From: Cinclus cinclus
Taxonomy: Eukaryota > Chordata > Aves > Passeriformes > Cinclidae
DNA: 64,000 bases
Direction: 5' to 3'
NCBI RefSeq assembly: GCF_963662255.1
Contig: NC_085055.1
Coordinates: forward strand, 7,126,102 to 7,190,101
Every line of letters begins with the position of its first letter. The stretch's first letter is position 1. Shown here piece by piece: positions 50,634 to 61,764 of this stretch. The position numbers and the translations under genes were made by a program. Below the pieces are notes generated by a model that saw only the letters and a list, made by a program, of their open reading frames with translations, made no database searches and was not told the DNA's origin.

Positions 50634-53600
50634 GCAATTGCTCAATACCAGTCTGTTCCTTGTCCTCTTATAATTATCATATTTTGTGTTATTAGACTTA
50701 GAAAACCACCCTGAAACCAAATCACCCTATTTTAGAAAAAAATCTAGAGGCAATAAATTTTATTTTTTTTCTGCATTATATATGATAAATGAAGAAAACA
50801 GAATAATCTTCCACCGTAAGCAACAGCAAATACAGCAAGGTCAGCTTGTTCCTGAAGACTCTACTGGTGTGGCCCAGTACAGCAAACTGATTTGTGGAAA
50901 TCAAGAGTGGTCTCACAGTGCTTTTCCATTGAATCTAGTTCTTTTGTTATGGATTTGTAGTATACAACAGTTATGAGGTAAAGCATTGAATGAATTGCAT
51001 TACAGTTGATTAGCCAGACATAGATGGGATTAGATTGCGACACAGTGGTGCAAAAAAATCTGTTGTAGTTTCATAGAAGCAATGGAGAAAACCACAAGGG
51101 GGTCCTGTGCTGTCTGCTAAAACATGTGTTCAACCAGCTCCACTCCTAAAACTCTGACCCCTGGCTCAGCTGCTGAGCCTGTCTCAGAATGGGATTTTCC
51201 TCCTCAGCCCCTGTGGCTCAGTTGTGCCATCCTGCCTCCCTTCCCAGTGCTGTGCTGGTACTGGGCAGGACAGAGCTCCTCTGCTGTTTTCAGTTTCCCT
51301 TACCCATTCAGAGTTCTCTGTTACTGTGATACTCATCTGCTTCCCTTCCCTCCCATTAATTATTGTTCTGTCCTTGTCCTGTCATCAATATCCCAGAAGG
51401 AAGAGTTAAATTTATTGGCCAGCTTGCCATGTTTGGAAGAGAGCCCTCTTGAATTTGGGGTTGCATTATTGGTATGTATTTTCCAATTCCCCTACTAATT
51501 TAGTTACATGGAGGGCACTGAATCATGTACCATGTAGTTACACTCCAATTTCTAAATGAAATTTGGCAAAAGGTTTGGATTCAAATATAAAAGTTATTTT
51601 TAAGAGGACTTTTCATTTTTGTAAGAATAAACCAGTGCCTTAATAATTAAAAACAAAAAAAGTGCTCTCCATAACTGGATGGTGTCTTTTAACATACATG
51701 CTGCCATGGTTCTCTGTCAGCACTAAGTATTAATAAGAAACTGACACAGGACAGAAATCTAGAACCGTTTCCTCTGGAAACTATGCTTCTCATATTTCAG
51801 AAATTATTTTGCTATCAATAAACACAAATGCTAGGGACTGCACAAAACTAAAGCAGCAGAGAAACAAACAGTAACCAGATACACTAAATAACTGCTTCTT
51901 CTCCTAGACAGTGAGAAGCTGTAAACATAAATCAGCAGAATAAAAGATACTGTCTGTAATATATTTTTTTCCTTTATGAAAATTATTTGAGGAGAAATAA
52001 ATAACAAGGGCAGTTGAATTCTTAAGCAATGATTCCTTTCCTTTTCAAGAAGTGTCAGCTATAAAGAATTAAAAAAAAAAGGAGAAATTTAGAAACAAAA
52101 CTGTTTTTGCCGGTTTGACAGTAACAGAGTATTTCGTAAAGTATTTGCAGTTCTTTGATTTGTGTGTATTCAAGTGTCAGGTGAAGTGGGAATGATAGTC
52201 TAGACATCATCTCTATGGTTTCAAAATACAACATACACCAGAATGTGTAATATAAGTTTTTACCTGTAGATGAGTGCAAATGTTTCTACTGCACTCCTTG
52301 CAGACTGATGTCCAAAAGAATGTGCAGTTGATAGCAAGTAGTTTTTTGTCTGAAATACTAGTTGAGATTTTAGTTTTTAGAATTGTTGTTTCAGCAAGAA
52401 AGACCAGAAATCAAAGACAGCCTGTTGGCAGTGATCTATTGAAAGCACCATGCAGAACATCATAGCTGAAAAATATTGGTTGTTTATTGTGTATTAGTGT
52501 AAGCCAATAATTCTATTTCCTTGTAAACAGAGCTGTATAAAAGTCAGTAAAAACCTTATTAATCCTGTGTTTTATATTTGCACATGTGGGACCACTTTGT
52601 ACATAGGTTTCAGCCATTTGCTGAATTCAGGTTTGATATTTGTGGTCTCCCTAGCCTGTGTCTATCATGTCTGGTTTGCCACATCAGTAGCATCCACTCT
52701 CTAATTCTGCAAATGACACACAGGATGCAAACATGTGTGTATGCATGAGGGAATAGTAAATACTTGCTTATAAATTCATGGTAAAATTGTCTTGCTTGGT
52801 TCTTAGCAAATACACAGAATCTATATGTGTAGAACCTGAATATACAGTTTTGAAGTATGTGATGATTAATGAGTCTTTGTTAATTATTTAGAGTTTTATT
52901 CAAATTTTTATTTCTGGTATTTGTCAGTGACTACTTGAAAAGGCAGTGAAATTTGCTTGGCATCTATAAAGCATTTTGGAAATAAACATTCATTTTTTCT
53001 GTAATGGCAGGAAAACAATACTTATTTCCCTGTTCAGTACATTTAGTCATATGCTTTTGCATATCCTTGTCTAACCAAAAACTAGTGATCTCACCTGTTT
53101 GGAAACTCTTTTGCTGGTGTGAGTCTTGAAATTCTAAGATCTGAGCAGCAATGATGCTCAGTACACTACAGCACAGAACTGATAATGACCAAGAGCTGCA
53201 AGGCTGTAATGATAATATCAGATTGTGATGGAGTGTTCAGGGACATCTGTCTCCCTGATACACTGTGGGATGCAAATCACAGATATGAGATGAGACAGGA
53301 ACTCCAGAAATCAGATCCTGAGGTACTTTTATGAGCCTGAATCAATCCAGAAATAATTTTCTGACTCACTACAGGGACAGAGCACTGACTCTAAGATGTG
53401 GCTTTATGATCCTTTCCAAAAGAACAGTCCAAAGTGAGTTCAGTAGTTTTTTCTCACTAGGACTGCAAAACAGAAAACTGAGTTCTCTTATTTAAGACCA
53501 TATCCTCTAAATAACAACAAATGTATTTATTTCTGGAGCTCAGGAGAGAAAAGTGAGCTGGTGGAAGTAGTGAAAAAGAGCTTAGTCCTGGCTCAGCCAA

Positions 53601-54154
53601 CATCAGGGAAAAGATCCCTACTGGTTCTGATGGGCTCTAGTTTATATCCTCATGCACACAAAACCTGGTTATTACTGAAATACATTTAAGCTTTCCTGTT
53701 ACACAGTGTTGACACAGCTGGTGATTTCCAGCCCTCAGTGCCCACTTGCAGCAACATGAATACGAGGTGGCAAAAGGCTTCAATGTCTCTAATGTGAACC
53801 ATTGAGTTTAGCTGCATGGGGGGGAATACATTTCCTCTGATTGCAAAGGTTTTAGATGAAGCAAAAACATGAGTTCAGCTGAGTGGGAGACTTGATAAGA
53901 AAACTGGCAGAGAGAAATTCAAACTTGAGAGCTCAGCTCTACTCCAAACGATGTTTTGGCCTTGGCAAAGTGGCACTAATTTGTCACTGCCTGTGTGGGT
54001 CTCTTAGCAGGTTACTCAAGACAGTCAAGACCTCCACAGCTGTAACAGAAAGACTTTTGACTTCTTGAAGTTGAGTATTTTTGTCTTTCTGAACAAGAGT
54101 CGGGGTGTGTTTCTGCTGAAGCCACAAAAAGGCAGTTTGTGAATGATTTCTGAA

Positions 54155-54548
54155 GAGGATTTCAAAGGGGCAACTGAGAGAGGACATCATTCATTTGTAT
54201 AAATATCTAAAGGTATTTATATACCTATATAAATATCTAAACGTAGGGGGTCAAGAGGATGGACCAGGCTCTTCTTGGTGGTGCTGAACAATAAAACAGG
54301 AGGCAATGGGCAGAAACTGATGTACAGAAAGTTCCACCTGAGTGTGAGAAAGAACTTTCCTGTGCAGTAACTGCACACTGGAACAGATTGCCCAGAGAGG
54401 ATGTGGAGTCTCCTTCACTGGAGACATCCCAGAACCATCTGGACACAACCCTGTGCCATGTGCTCTGGATGACCCTGCTGGAGCTGGGAAGTAGGACCAG
54501 GTGATCCACCGTGGTCCACTCCCACCTGAACCATTCTGTGGTTCTGTT
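54155..54548 (+). mobile_element. CR1 LINE, 3' region
   Basis: The segment follows the CR1 3' order on the plus strand: GTATAAATATCTAAAGG, GGGGTCAAGAGGATGGACCA, GGCTCTTCTTGGTGGTGCTG, GGAGGCAATGGGCAGAAACT, AAGTTCCACCTGAGTGTGAG, AACAGATTGCCCAGAGAGGA, GGAGTCTCCTTCACTGGAGA, GACCCTGCTGGAGCTGGG and the terminal CCATTCTGTGGTTCTG. It is 5'-truncated at about 54155-54165. The piece TATAAATATCTAAA is present twice (54198-54211 and 54228-54241), so about 30 bp are duplicated inside the element. Most of the 3' UTR is well preserved, suggesting a younger copy than its neighbour at 54.64 kb. Confidence 0.95.
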
Positions 54549-54639
54549 AAGACAAGAAAGGTGTTGTTCCTGGGTTATGGAGGTTCAGTCTTCTGATCTC
54601 ATAGGCAGCATGTCATACCAAATCTCTCAGAACATGACT

Positions 54640-56130
54640 GAGTTTCATTTTAAAAGTAATTAGGTTTTTTTGCTTTCACTATTCCAGTTGGAAGGGTACT
54701 GGAAATCTTGATTGTTCTAATGATCAGAAACTTTCTTCTAATTTCCAACTTAAATTTATTCACAGCTGGTTAATATCCATTTGTTTCTGTGCCAGTTTTG
54801 TTCTTAGCTAATTTAGTTTCTTCCATATCTGGTGTTTATCTCCCTGATGCATTTACATGCTGTGATTATGGTCCTGCTGAGCTGTCATTCTGCTCAATGA
54901 AATAAGCCAAAATCTTTCGGTCTCTTCTTGTAAGATAGACTTTCCCTTCTCCTTGATCATCCTTCTTTGGACCTGTTTCCATGCCTCTCTTCTGTACAAG
55001 ATTCTCAACTCAAAATCTGCTACTAGCATTGTCAGCTGGCACTGATTTTTTCCTGACTATTCTGGAAAAAGCTCTTCTAAAACTAGATCTGCATCTGTCT
55101 TTTTAATGGATGTATTTTATCGACAACTTGCAGTCATTATGTATGTGCAAGTTGTTCTTCTCAGTAATTTCTAAATGATAGTCCATAGCTTAGGGTAGGC
55201 TTTTTGTTATTGATGATCAGCACTATACTGTAGTGTTAAATGAAATTGTATTTTTATTGTTGAAGTAGAGGAAGGTCCCTCTGTGACTGAAGTGACTGAA
55301 GCTCAGCAGTACTGAATGTTTCCCAATATTGACAGTGTTTTCCAGCACTGAGTAATCAGCAAATGCTGTCACCATCTTCCTGTTTCTGGTACATTTTTGG
55401 ATGAAACATCAGAAACAACCACTTCCAATAGTGATCCACAAAAACCTTCCCTATTAAACTTTCCTCAGTCTGACAGTCCTTCCTTTAGGGCTCTATTTTT
55501 CATTTCCCCATGAATGAGTTTCCTGCCTTCTTTACAGATTTACTGCTATTCTTTACTTTCTCCAGTTTCAATAATAATTTCTTTTGTAACACCATAACAA
55601 ATGCTTACCAAAGATCATATAGATCAAGTCAGTTATACCTCCCTTGCCTAAAACCCCAGTTATGAGAACAGAAAATACTGCCGGGTTAGTCTGACATTAT
55701 GTTTTCCTGAAAAATTCAAATAGTATTTTAAATTTTTTTCCTTTGTCTAGGTTTGTTTAATTTCTCTTGAATGCTGTTCCCTAAAACCTTGAAGATTATC
55801 ATATAGGTATCTGGGCTGTTAGTTGTCTTAGCATTTTTCTCACCTTATGTTAAATTTGGTATATTTTCTGTTGTTCTGTTCCCATTCATAACTAGACTAC
55901 AACATATTTTCTACCAAGTCTCCAATTTAATATAACACATTACTAATAGCTGAAGAATTCATACCCTCTTAAACATTTTGGTTTTGCACCATAAATTAGG
56001 TTATCCATAATACAGATGTCACCTTGAGTATGTTTTGTTTCTTCCCCCTTTCTCATTTTTTTTAACTAAAAAATTTCCAGTGATTGTTTTAATATACTTT
56101 AATATATTTCTAAGATCTAAAAAAGCTTTA
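54640..56130 (-). mobile_element. Ancient CR1-type LINE, long degraded copy
   Basis: Read on the plus strand, this block runs through the reversed 3' UTR and then the reverse-transcriptase region of an old CR1 lineage familiar from turtles, crocodilians and birds. Landmarks are TTCTAATTTCCAACTTAAAT, ATATCCATTTGTTTCTGTGC, TTTATCTCCCTGATGCATTT, AATAAGCCAAAATCTTTCGG, GATCATCCTTCTTTGGACC, GTAATCAGCAAATGCTGTC (the reversed catalytic box, now F-A-D-Y at 55352-55363), TGCCGGGTTAGTCTGACATT and TATCTGGGCTGTTAGTTG. It has many substitutions and indels and no open frame. The boundary near 56130 is uncertain; weaker similarity may reach about 56450. Confidence 0.75.
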
Positions 56131-57000
56131 ATTTAGACAACTTACACTTTTTCCTTCTGCCTATGAGGAACTATCTCCATTTCTTGTATGTTCTCCATAC
56201 TCTGTGCATAACCTCAACAATTTAACAATTGAAAATATTAGTTGTGAAGCTTCTTAAACAATTTTTGTTCATTTTCTTTCGGTCCAGGTTCTTAATATGA
56301 CCAACACCTTTGGTTTTCTGTCTTTCCTGAACAGCATGTAATCCTTTTTTGTGAGTGTTACACAGATTATTGTCCTTTCCCTATTTCCATGTAGTATCTA
56401 GCTGTCTTGTAATAACTACAATTTCTTTTGTTTGCACAGGTTCAGGCAATCCTATACATCCCTTCTGGCTGCACACAACTTGCCACGTTGGGTTTATTAC
56501 CTGGATTGGGTAGAGTGCTGATATCAACTGTTCAGAACAAAACCAGCACTCATTTACTTCCTAGTTTCCATATTTCTGCATTGTTTTCTCTGCTGTACAT
56601 CATCATTTCTCCCCTTTCTTTTATCTAACATTCTTTCTCGTGTTCCATTCTCAAAGCCTTCTTAAAATTGTCCTGGGTCTTAAAAGGTGCGTTAGACAAT
56701 AAATAGCAAAACATGAAAGATGTCATCTAACTCTACATTATGCCTGCAACTGGAAAATGATAATCCTTGTTAAACTTCCATGAACGACAGCAGAAATAAC
56801 CTGTCACTTTGATGAGACACATGTCAAGCTGTATTTTTTATTTCATTAATCATTTCTGTCACATTTCTGTCATTATTCCTATGACAATATTATCCAAGGC
56901 CATATTGAGGACTAAGGCCATCTTCTACCTAGCATAAATAATACAAATCCCTTCTTTTGTTTAAAATATTTTTTTTTTCAGATTTTAAGAGGTTCTGACA

Positions 57001-57030
57001 GATTACTAACATATCACTATGTTAGTAATC
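57001..57030. repeat. 13-bp perfect inverted repeat
   Basis: GATTACTAACATA (57001-57013) and TATGTTAGTAATC (57018-57030) are exact reverse complements around the loop TCAC. A further partial copy, ACTAACAT, follows at 57031. The sequence can form a hairpin or small cruciform. Confidence 0.92.
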
Positions 57031-57602
57031 ACTAACATGTGATGTTTACTCTCAGTTTTACATAATAATAGTCAGAAATACTCAAAAAGCTTCTCTTCTA
57101 TTTTTTATAGTCTTTGTTTATTCCTACATTAATATTAGCAAAAATGACCTCAGGAAATTGTGTGAACTTAAATTTTAATATTCAACATTACTTATTGAGA
57201 ATAATATTTCTCTATTTCAGGCAAGGCTTAAATGGGCAAGTATTTCCCCTCAATTGACTTTTAATTAACAGTGAATAAGAGTTCCTGGACCTTTTATTGA
57301 TAAACCTACTGGTCAGAAAATGCTGAATTTTAAAATGTGTTTTGTGACATCTTTCCTGCCCTATCTGTGAATACTATCAACTATTCACTACTTGACACTG
57401 TAGCTTTGGTGACATTGGGAAGACAGAAATTAATGTGAAAAAGACTTGGAAGCAAATTACTCTGTTTTTTACAACAATGAAATTTCAAATTAGATTCACT
57501 GATATAAAGGTTAAAATACAGCTGGCTCTAATGTTGGTGAGGCAAATTTTAAAGTTTGTTTCCTCAGCTTCTGGAAAATATTAAAGTCTATAAAGCCAAA
57601 TA

Positions 57603-57640
57603 ATTGTAAATTGATTTACAATCATTGATTGTAAATCAAT
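57603..57640. repeat. Overlapping AT-rich palindromes
   Basis: ATTGATTTACAATCA (57610-57624) and TGATTGTAAATCAAT (57626-57640) are perfect 15-base reverse complements around one central T. The left arm also pairs with the sequence before it: ATTGTAAAT (57603-57611) matches ATTTACAAT (57614-57622) around TG. Two mutually exclusive hairpins can therefore form from three alternating copies of the same 9-mer. Confidence 0.93.
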
Positions 57641-57813
57641 GTAAATGCATGTCAAAATAATTCTGAAGGTCTTATTTTTAAATGACAGTGGACAAGAGCA
57701 TCTGAATTTCTTCATTGTATCTCATAACAGCAAATGAAGTCATAATGTAATCAAGAAAGCTAATTTGTCTAAATTCATTGCACAGTACTTTCCTCATAAC
57801 ACATCCTTTTTTG

Positions 57814-57854
57814 TTGTTCTAAATGCATAGGTGTTATTTTGTTCTAAATGCATA
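57814..57854. repeat. 25-bp-period direct repeat
   Basis: TTGTTCTAAATGCATA occurs at 57814-57829 and again at 57839-57854, separated by nine bases. It is a local duplication. Confidence 0.9.
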
Positions 57855-58130
57855 TTTTATTGAAAAATGCTGTCCAAATGTATTGGTAACTTGTATCCAA
57901 CATCCATATTGGGATAAGAGGTGTAAAAAGGAAATGATATGACATGAACGTGTTACCAGAAGACAGCAGACTGCTCTAAGACAAATGAACATGAAGCAGT
58001 AGAGCGTTCCACCAAATTTTCCACCATCCGTTCACCTCCTTCTACTCGTGGCAGTGAGCAGAACTTGGCGGTGGAACACTTGTGTTTTGTGACCAAGGGC
58101 TGCTGAGCTCACTGCTCACAGGGTGAGCTG

Positions 58131-58150
58131 GCTGCCCTGCCGTGGGCAGC
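58131..58150. repeat. 7-bp GC-rich hairpin in a CpG-richer patch
   Basis: GCTGCCC (58131-58137) pairs with GGGCAGC (58144-58150) around TGCCGT. GTGAGCAG (58054-58061) is also complementary to CTGCTCAC (58112-58119). Both lie in a roughly 300-bp patch (58015-58345) with more G, C and CpG than its surroundings. Confidence 0.7.
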
Positions 58151-61100
58151 GGGAAGGAAAACACAGCACGCATGTGGCAGGAGGCACAACATCCCAGGAA
58201 AGCCTTCAAACGCCAGCAAGGAGGAGAAAATTAACAAACAGGACAGTGAGAGGAGCAACAGAGGCAAATCCGAGTGTCCTGATAGGCAGTGGAGAAGTAG
58301 AGGAAGAAAACCTAAAGCTTACATCTACTATGACACCCTACAGAAGTTAGGTACAAAGTGGTTTTTTGAGAGGAACGGCAGTAATGCTGATACATGGCTG
58401 TGCAAACTTTGGGAAAATCACATTCAGGGGCTAACATTAAAATTTGGGTTGTGATTGTATTTCAGGGCATGGGTAAACTGACGAGACATGGATTTTTTTT
58501 TTCCATTGCATATACTGAATTTCACTTACTTGATATTTTAGAATTTTCTTTATTTATATGCAAATAAACCACTGGAAGTAAAACTCATGTACCAATGACT
58601 CAGAACTTCAAAAGCCTGACAGCAATGAGCAATGAAATATTAGACTGTTTATAATAATTCTAACCTGGCAGAAAAATTTGCTGAATTTGGTCTTTATGAC
58701 CCTTAGGCATTTTATTAGGAACATTACTGGACAATGATGAAAATCCATAGCTACAGAAAGTCACCTCCTAGTTTACATGCCATGACACTGATTTGGAAGA
58801 CAAGTATTTCTCAGTTTTGCAGCATCACCTATTTCTGAAACAGACTGTGCAAAATGACATTCTGTGACACAAACAACTAGTATGCACTTTGTGTGCTGGG
58901 TAGATTGATTCTAAGTACTATTTCAATGCTTTTATCTTTTTAATTTTCAACATTTGCAAAAGGAGTAGCAAATTAGCTGGATAGATGATTTTAAGTGGAC
59001 CTGGTTTGCACATCAATGGCGTTTTTTTGAAGCTTGCTTAGAAAAAAAAGATTATTATAAATTACAGAATATTCTAAAGCCGAGTTATGAAACTGCATTT
59101 CTTAAAGTCTAAATTTCCATGTGAATTATTTTTTCCATCCTTTCAAGCCCCTTGTTCTGTTTGGACATTTCATCCTGATACAGCTGGTGGACTTTATCCC
59201 GAATTTTTATCCTCCTCCTCCTTTGCATAGTAAATTGTGACAATAGATTGATAGATTAAAAAAATAAAGTGCAGCATGGTTCTTGAGTAAACAGTGCCTC
59301 TTTGGTGAAGGCTATATACTGGGTTTAGACTAAACTTTATATTAATATATGAAAGGGACTACGCTAGAAACTTGTTTTTCTATGTTTGGAATGAATTTAA
59401 TTCATGACTAGAGGGTGGATCCTTAGTTAGCAAAAGTTCTTCCTAATTTACATCCAGTAAAAATATAGCATGAGCCAAGAATTTCTGAGCCTTTACAAGA
59501 TTTTCTACTAGGCTCTTGTAAAACTGCTCAACAGCTTCAAGGAACACTTCTCTCTACCAGCATTGCAAATGCTCACAATTTTTACAGTTTTGGTCTGTGC
59601 CTTCGCCAAATGCAATTTATCATCTACTTTCTTTGAATGAACTTCATTCTATGAAAGTGAGCTCATTGGTTTTACCTTTTTGTAATTCACAAGCAGTTCA
59701 TAATCTGCTGTTCAAAACTTGGTAAAGCTGCTACTGAAATACTGGAAAATACCAAGTCAAGATGGAAAATATAAAGACTGCCCTAGTACTGTGAGTACTT
59801 TTATAAAAGTCCCTTAATAATTAAATATTATCAGTTTATCATAATATAATTTTACCTAGGCAAGGAGTTATGATTCATAGACACCACTAGAGATCACTTA
59901 GGATTCCAGCCATGTGCCCAGATTTTTAAAATTTTGTAGCTTACAGTTATTATGTTGGCATTAACAGCTGAGCAGAGATTCAATTTAGCATTGAATTCAA
60001 TTTTACATTGTGCATACTCTTTGTGGGCCATTTTATTAATGTAAAAATGCACATAACTTTTTTTTCTATTCATAAGTGTTTAATAGTTTGGGGTTTATTT
60101 ATTTTAGGTAGCAGTGTAACCAACACTATTATAGTATTTTTAATAAGTTTCCAAGTAAACCAAAATGGGATTTGCTGTTGCAGTTAATATTGAGACTGTT
60201 CTGCTTCTCTTTCCTCAGTGAGTTAGCTGTGTCTTAAATGTTGAGAAATCAGTGCAAAAATGCCTTTTATTAAATATTTAGCAATACTTTTCAGGCCCAC
60301 TAAAACATGTGAAGCCCTTGAGGTTCCATCTTGCAAGAATTTTCATGCACACATTTTTTTTAGACCCACTACAATCATAGAGGTGTGTGTTTGACAATTG
60401 AAATCATAAGGGAATGTCAATGATTAATATGGATCATTTCATGTAAATAGGAAACGTCAATGGTACAATGTTAAATACCACAACACAAGAATTAAGGGCA
60501 TGAAGCTGATTACCTATGCAATTAACAGTTTAGGAGACAGATTATCTGATCTGGAACTTCGTCAAGGCATCGTGGCTAACAAGCCTGTTCTTGTAAAAAA
60601 GACCCAGAGCAACTCTGATACCCCTGTGTGGTCAAGATTTCTGCTTTGTCTAAATTAAGCCATCTCAAAATATAAAACTGCCATATATAAAATCCCATGC
60701 CAACATTTGGCAAAGCACTTCTTCTGTTCAAGCATTTGTGCTGGGGAAGGCTAACTAAATACAGCATCAGGGCAAACAGTTTTGAAAGCATTTATTTTGA
60801 ATGTCATAGGAAGCCAAATGCTGTGCAAATCCCATTCTGTGACTGAAATTTGCCTCCGTTCATTTATAGAACTTTTATAAAAGTCAACAAGAGGCTGGTA
60901 CTAGGTCTATAATATACTGTAAAAACTTTAAAACATCTTATAGCTGGTTATTAAATGACAGCAACTTTAGAGCAGTGATTGGGGGTTTAACTCAGCTTAT
61001 GTTCTGCTTCCATCTGGTCTGCTACTGTTTTGTTGAAGATGGAAAACAGCACAGGATTGCACACATTATCCTAAGAGACAAATATTCTCCCTCATCTCTA

Positions 61101-61709
61101 CAGTTTAGCATTTAGATTTGGCTCTTGTCTGTGAATCCCAGGGTGTTCTCCTGTATCCATCAGGTTCCATCCTGTCAGAGCCTACATCTGCTGAATTAAA
61201 CAGGACTCCTTACATAACCGAGGCTGTACATTTGTGGACAAACAACCCATGCATCTCATCTGAAGTTCTCTTTCTCATGCAGAAGCCCTGACCCCCGGGG
61301 CCCAGGAGGGGCAGCTGGTGCCTCAGGACCCATGGCAGTCCCTGCTCTGCTCCATGAGGTCAGTAAACACATTGAAATCAAATGATTAAGCTCATCAGGA
61401 TGGTGAAATAGCTTTGAAAGAGCTCCCATGGTACTGTACTTCTCTGCATCCTAGTGCTGCTCGTGGTGCTGGCTCTGTGGAAGGCTCTCACCTCTCTCCT
61501 GGTGCATTGCCTGAAAGCATGTGGTGCACAAGTGATCACAAAAGCAAATCCTACAGAAAGGCATCTGGAAATGTGAAGGCAGGACACACATTCCTTTTAG
61601 ATGTTTTTAAATGCCTTTGGAATTCTAGCTTAGGAGCTCTCTAGTATTGCTGTGTTGTGAGGCTTCACTTAGAAACCAGTAAGAAGAAAATCTAAACCTA
61701 GGTCTTTGG

Positions 61710-61764
61710 AATAAACAAAGTGATTTTCTGGCTTTTGGAGAAAAAAAAAAAAAAAAAAAAAAAA
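61710..61764 (+). repeat. A24 tract preceded by a polyadenylation signal
   Basis: AATAAA (61710-61715) lies 25 bases before a run of 24 A (61741-61764), the spacing expected at the end of a polyadenylated mRNA copied into DNA. The sequence upstream (about 61400-61709) matches no gene I recognise, and no clear target-site duplication was found. It may be a retrocopied 3' UTR or simply a poly-A microsatellite beside a chance hexamer. Confidence 0.6.

Larger units (their letters stand above)
45051..54154. other. Unique non-coding DNA with small repeats
   Basis: No gene or mobile element is recognised. Contents include a GC/CpG cluster with an inverted repeat at 49111-49144, a 30-bp-period duplication at 50079-50124, a short CAT-repeat at 50390-50405, T14 at 50620-50633, a G7 run near 53818 and a CT-rich open frame of 124 codons (51124-51498, plus) that matches nothing I know. 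Confidence 0.45.

Noticed and set aside
51124..51498. Plus-strand open frame of 124 codons
   Set aside because: CT-rich composition yields a Pro/Ser/Leu-rich product with no family resemblance, and overlapping frames are also open, as expected from low stop density.
54237..54509. Minus-strand open frames of 90 and 65 codons
   Set aside because: They lie inside the plus-strand CR1 3' UTR, antisense to the element.
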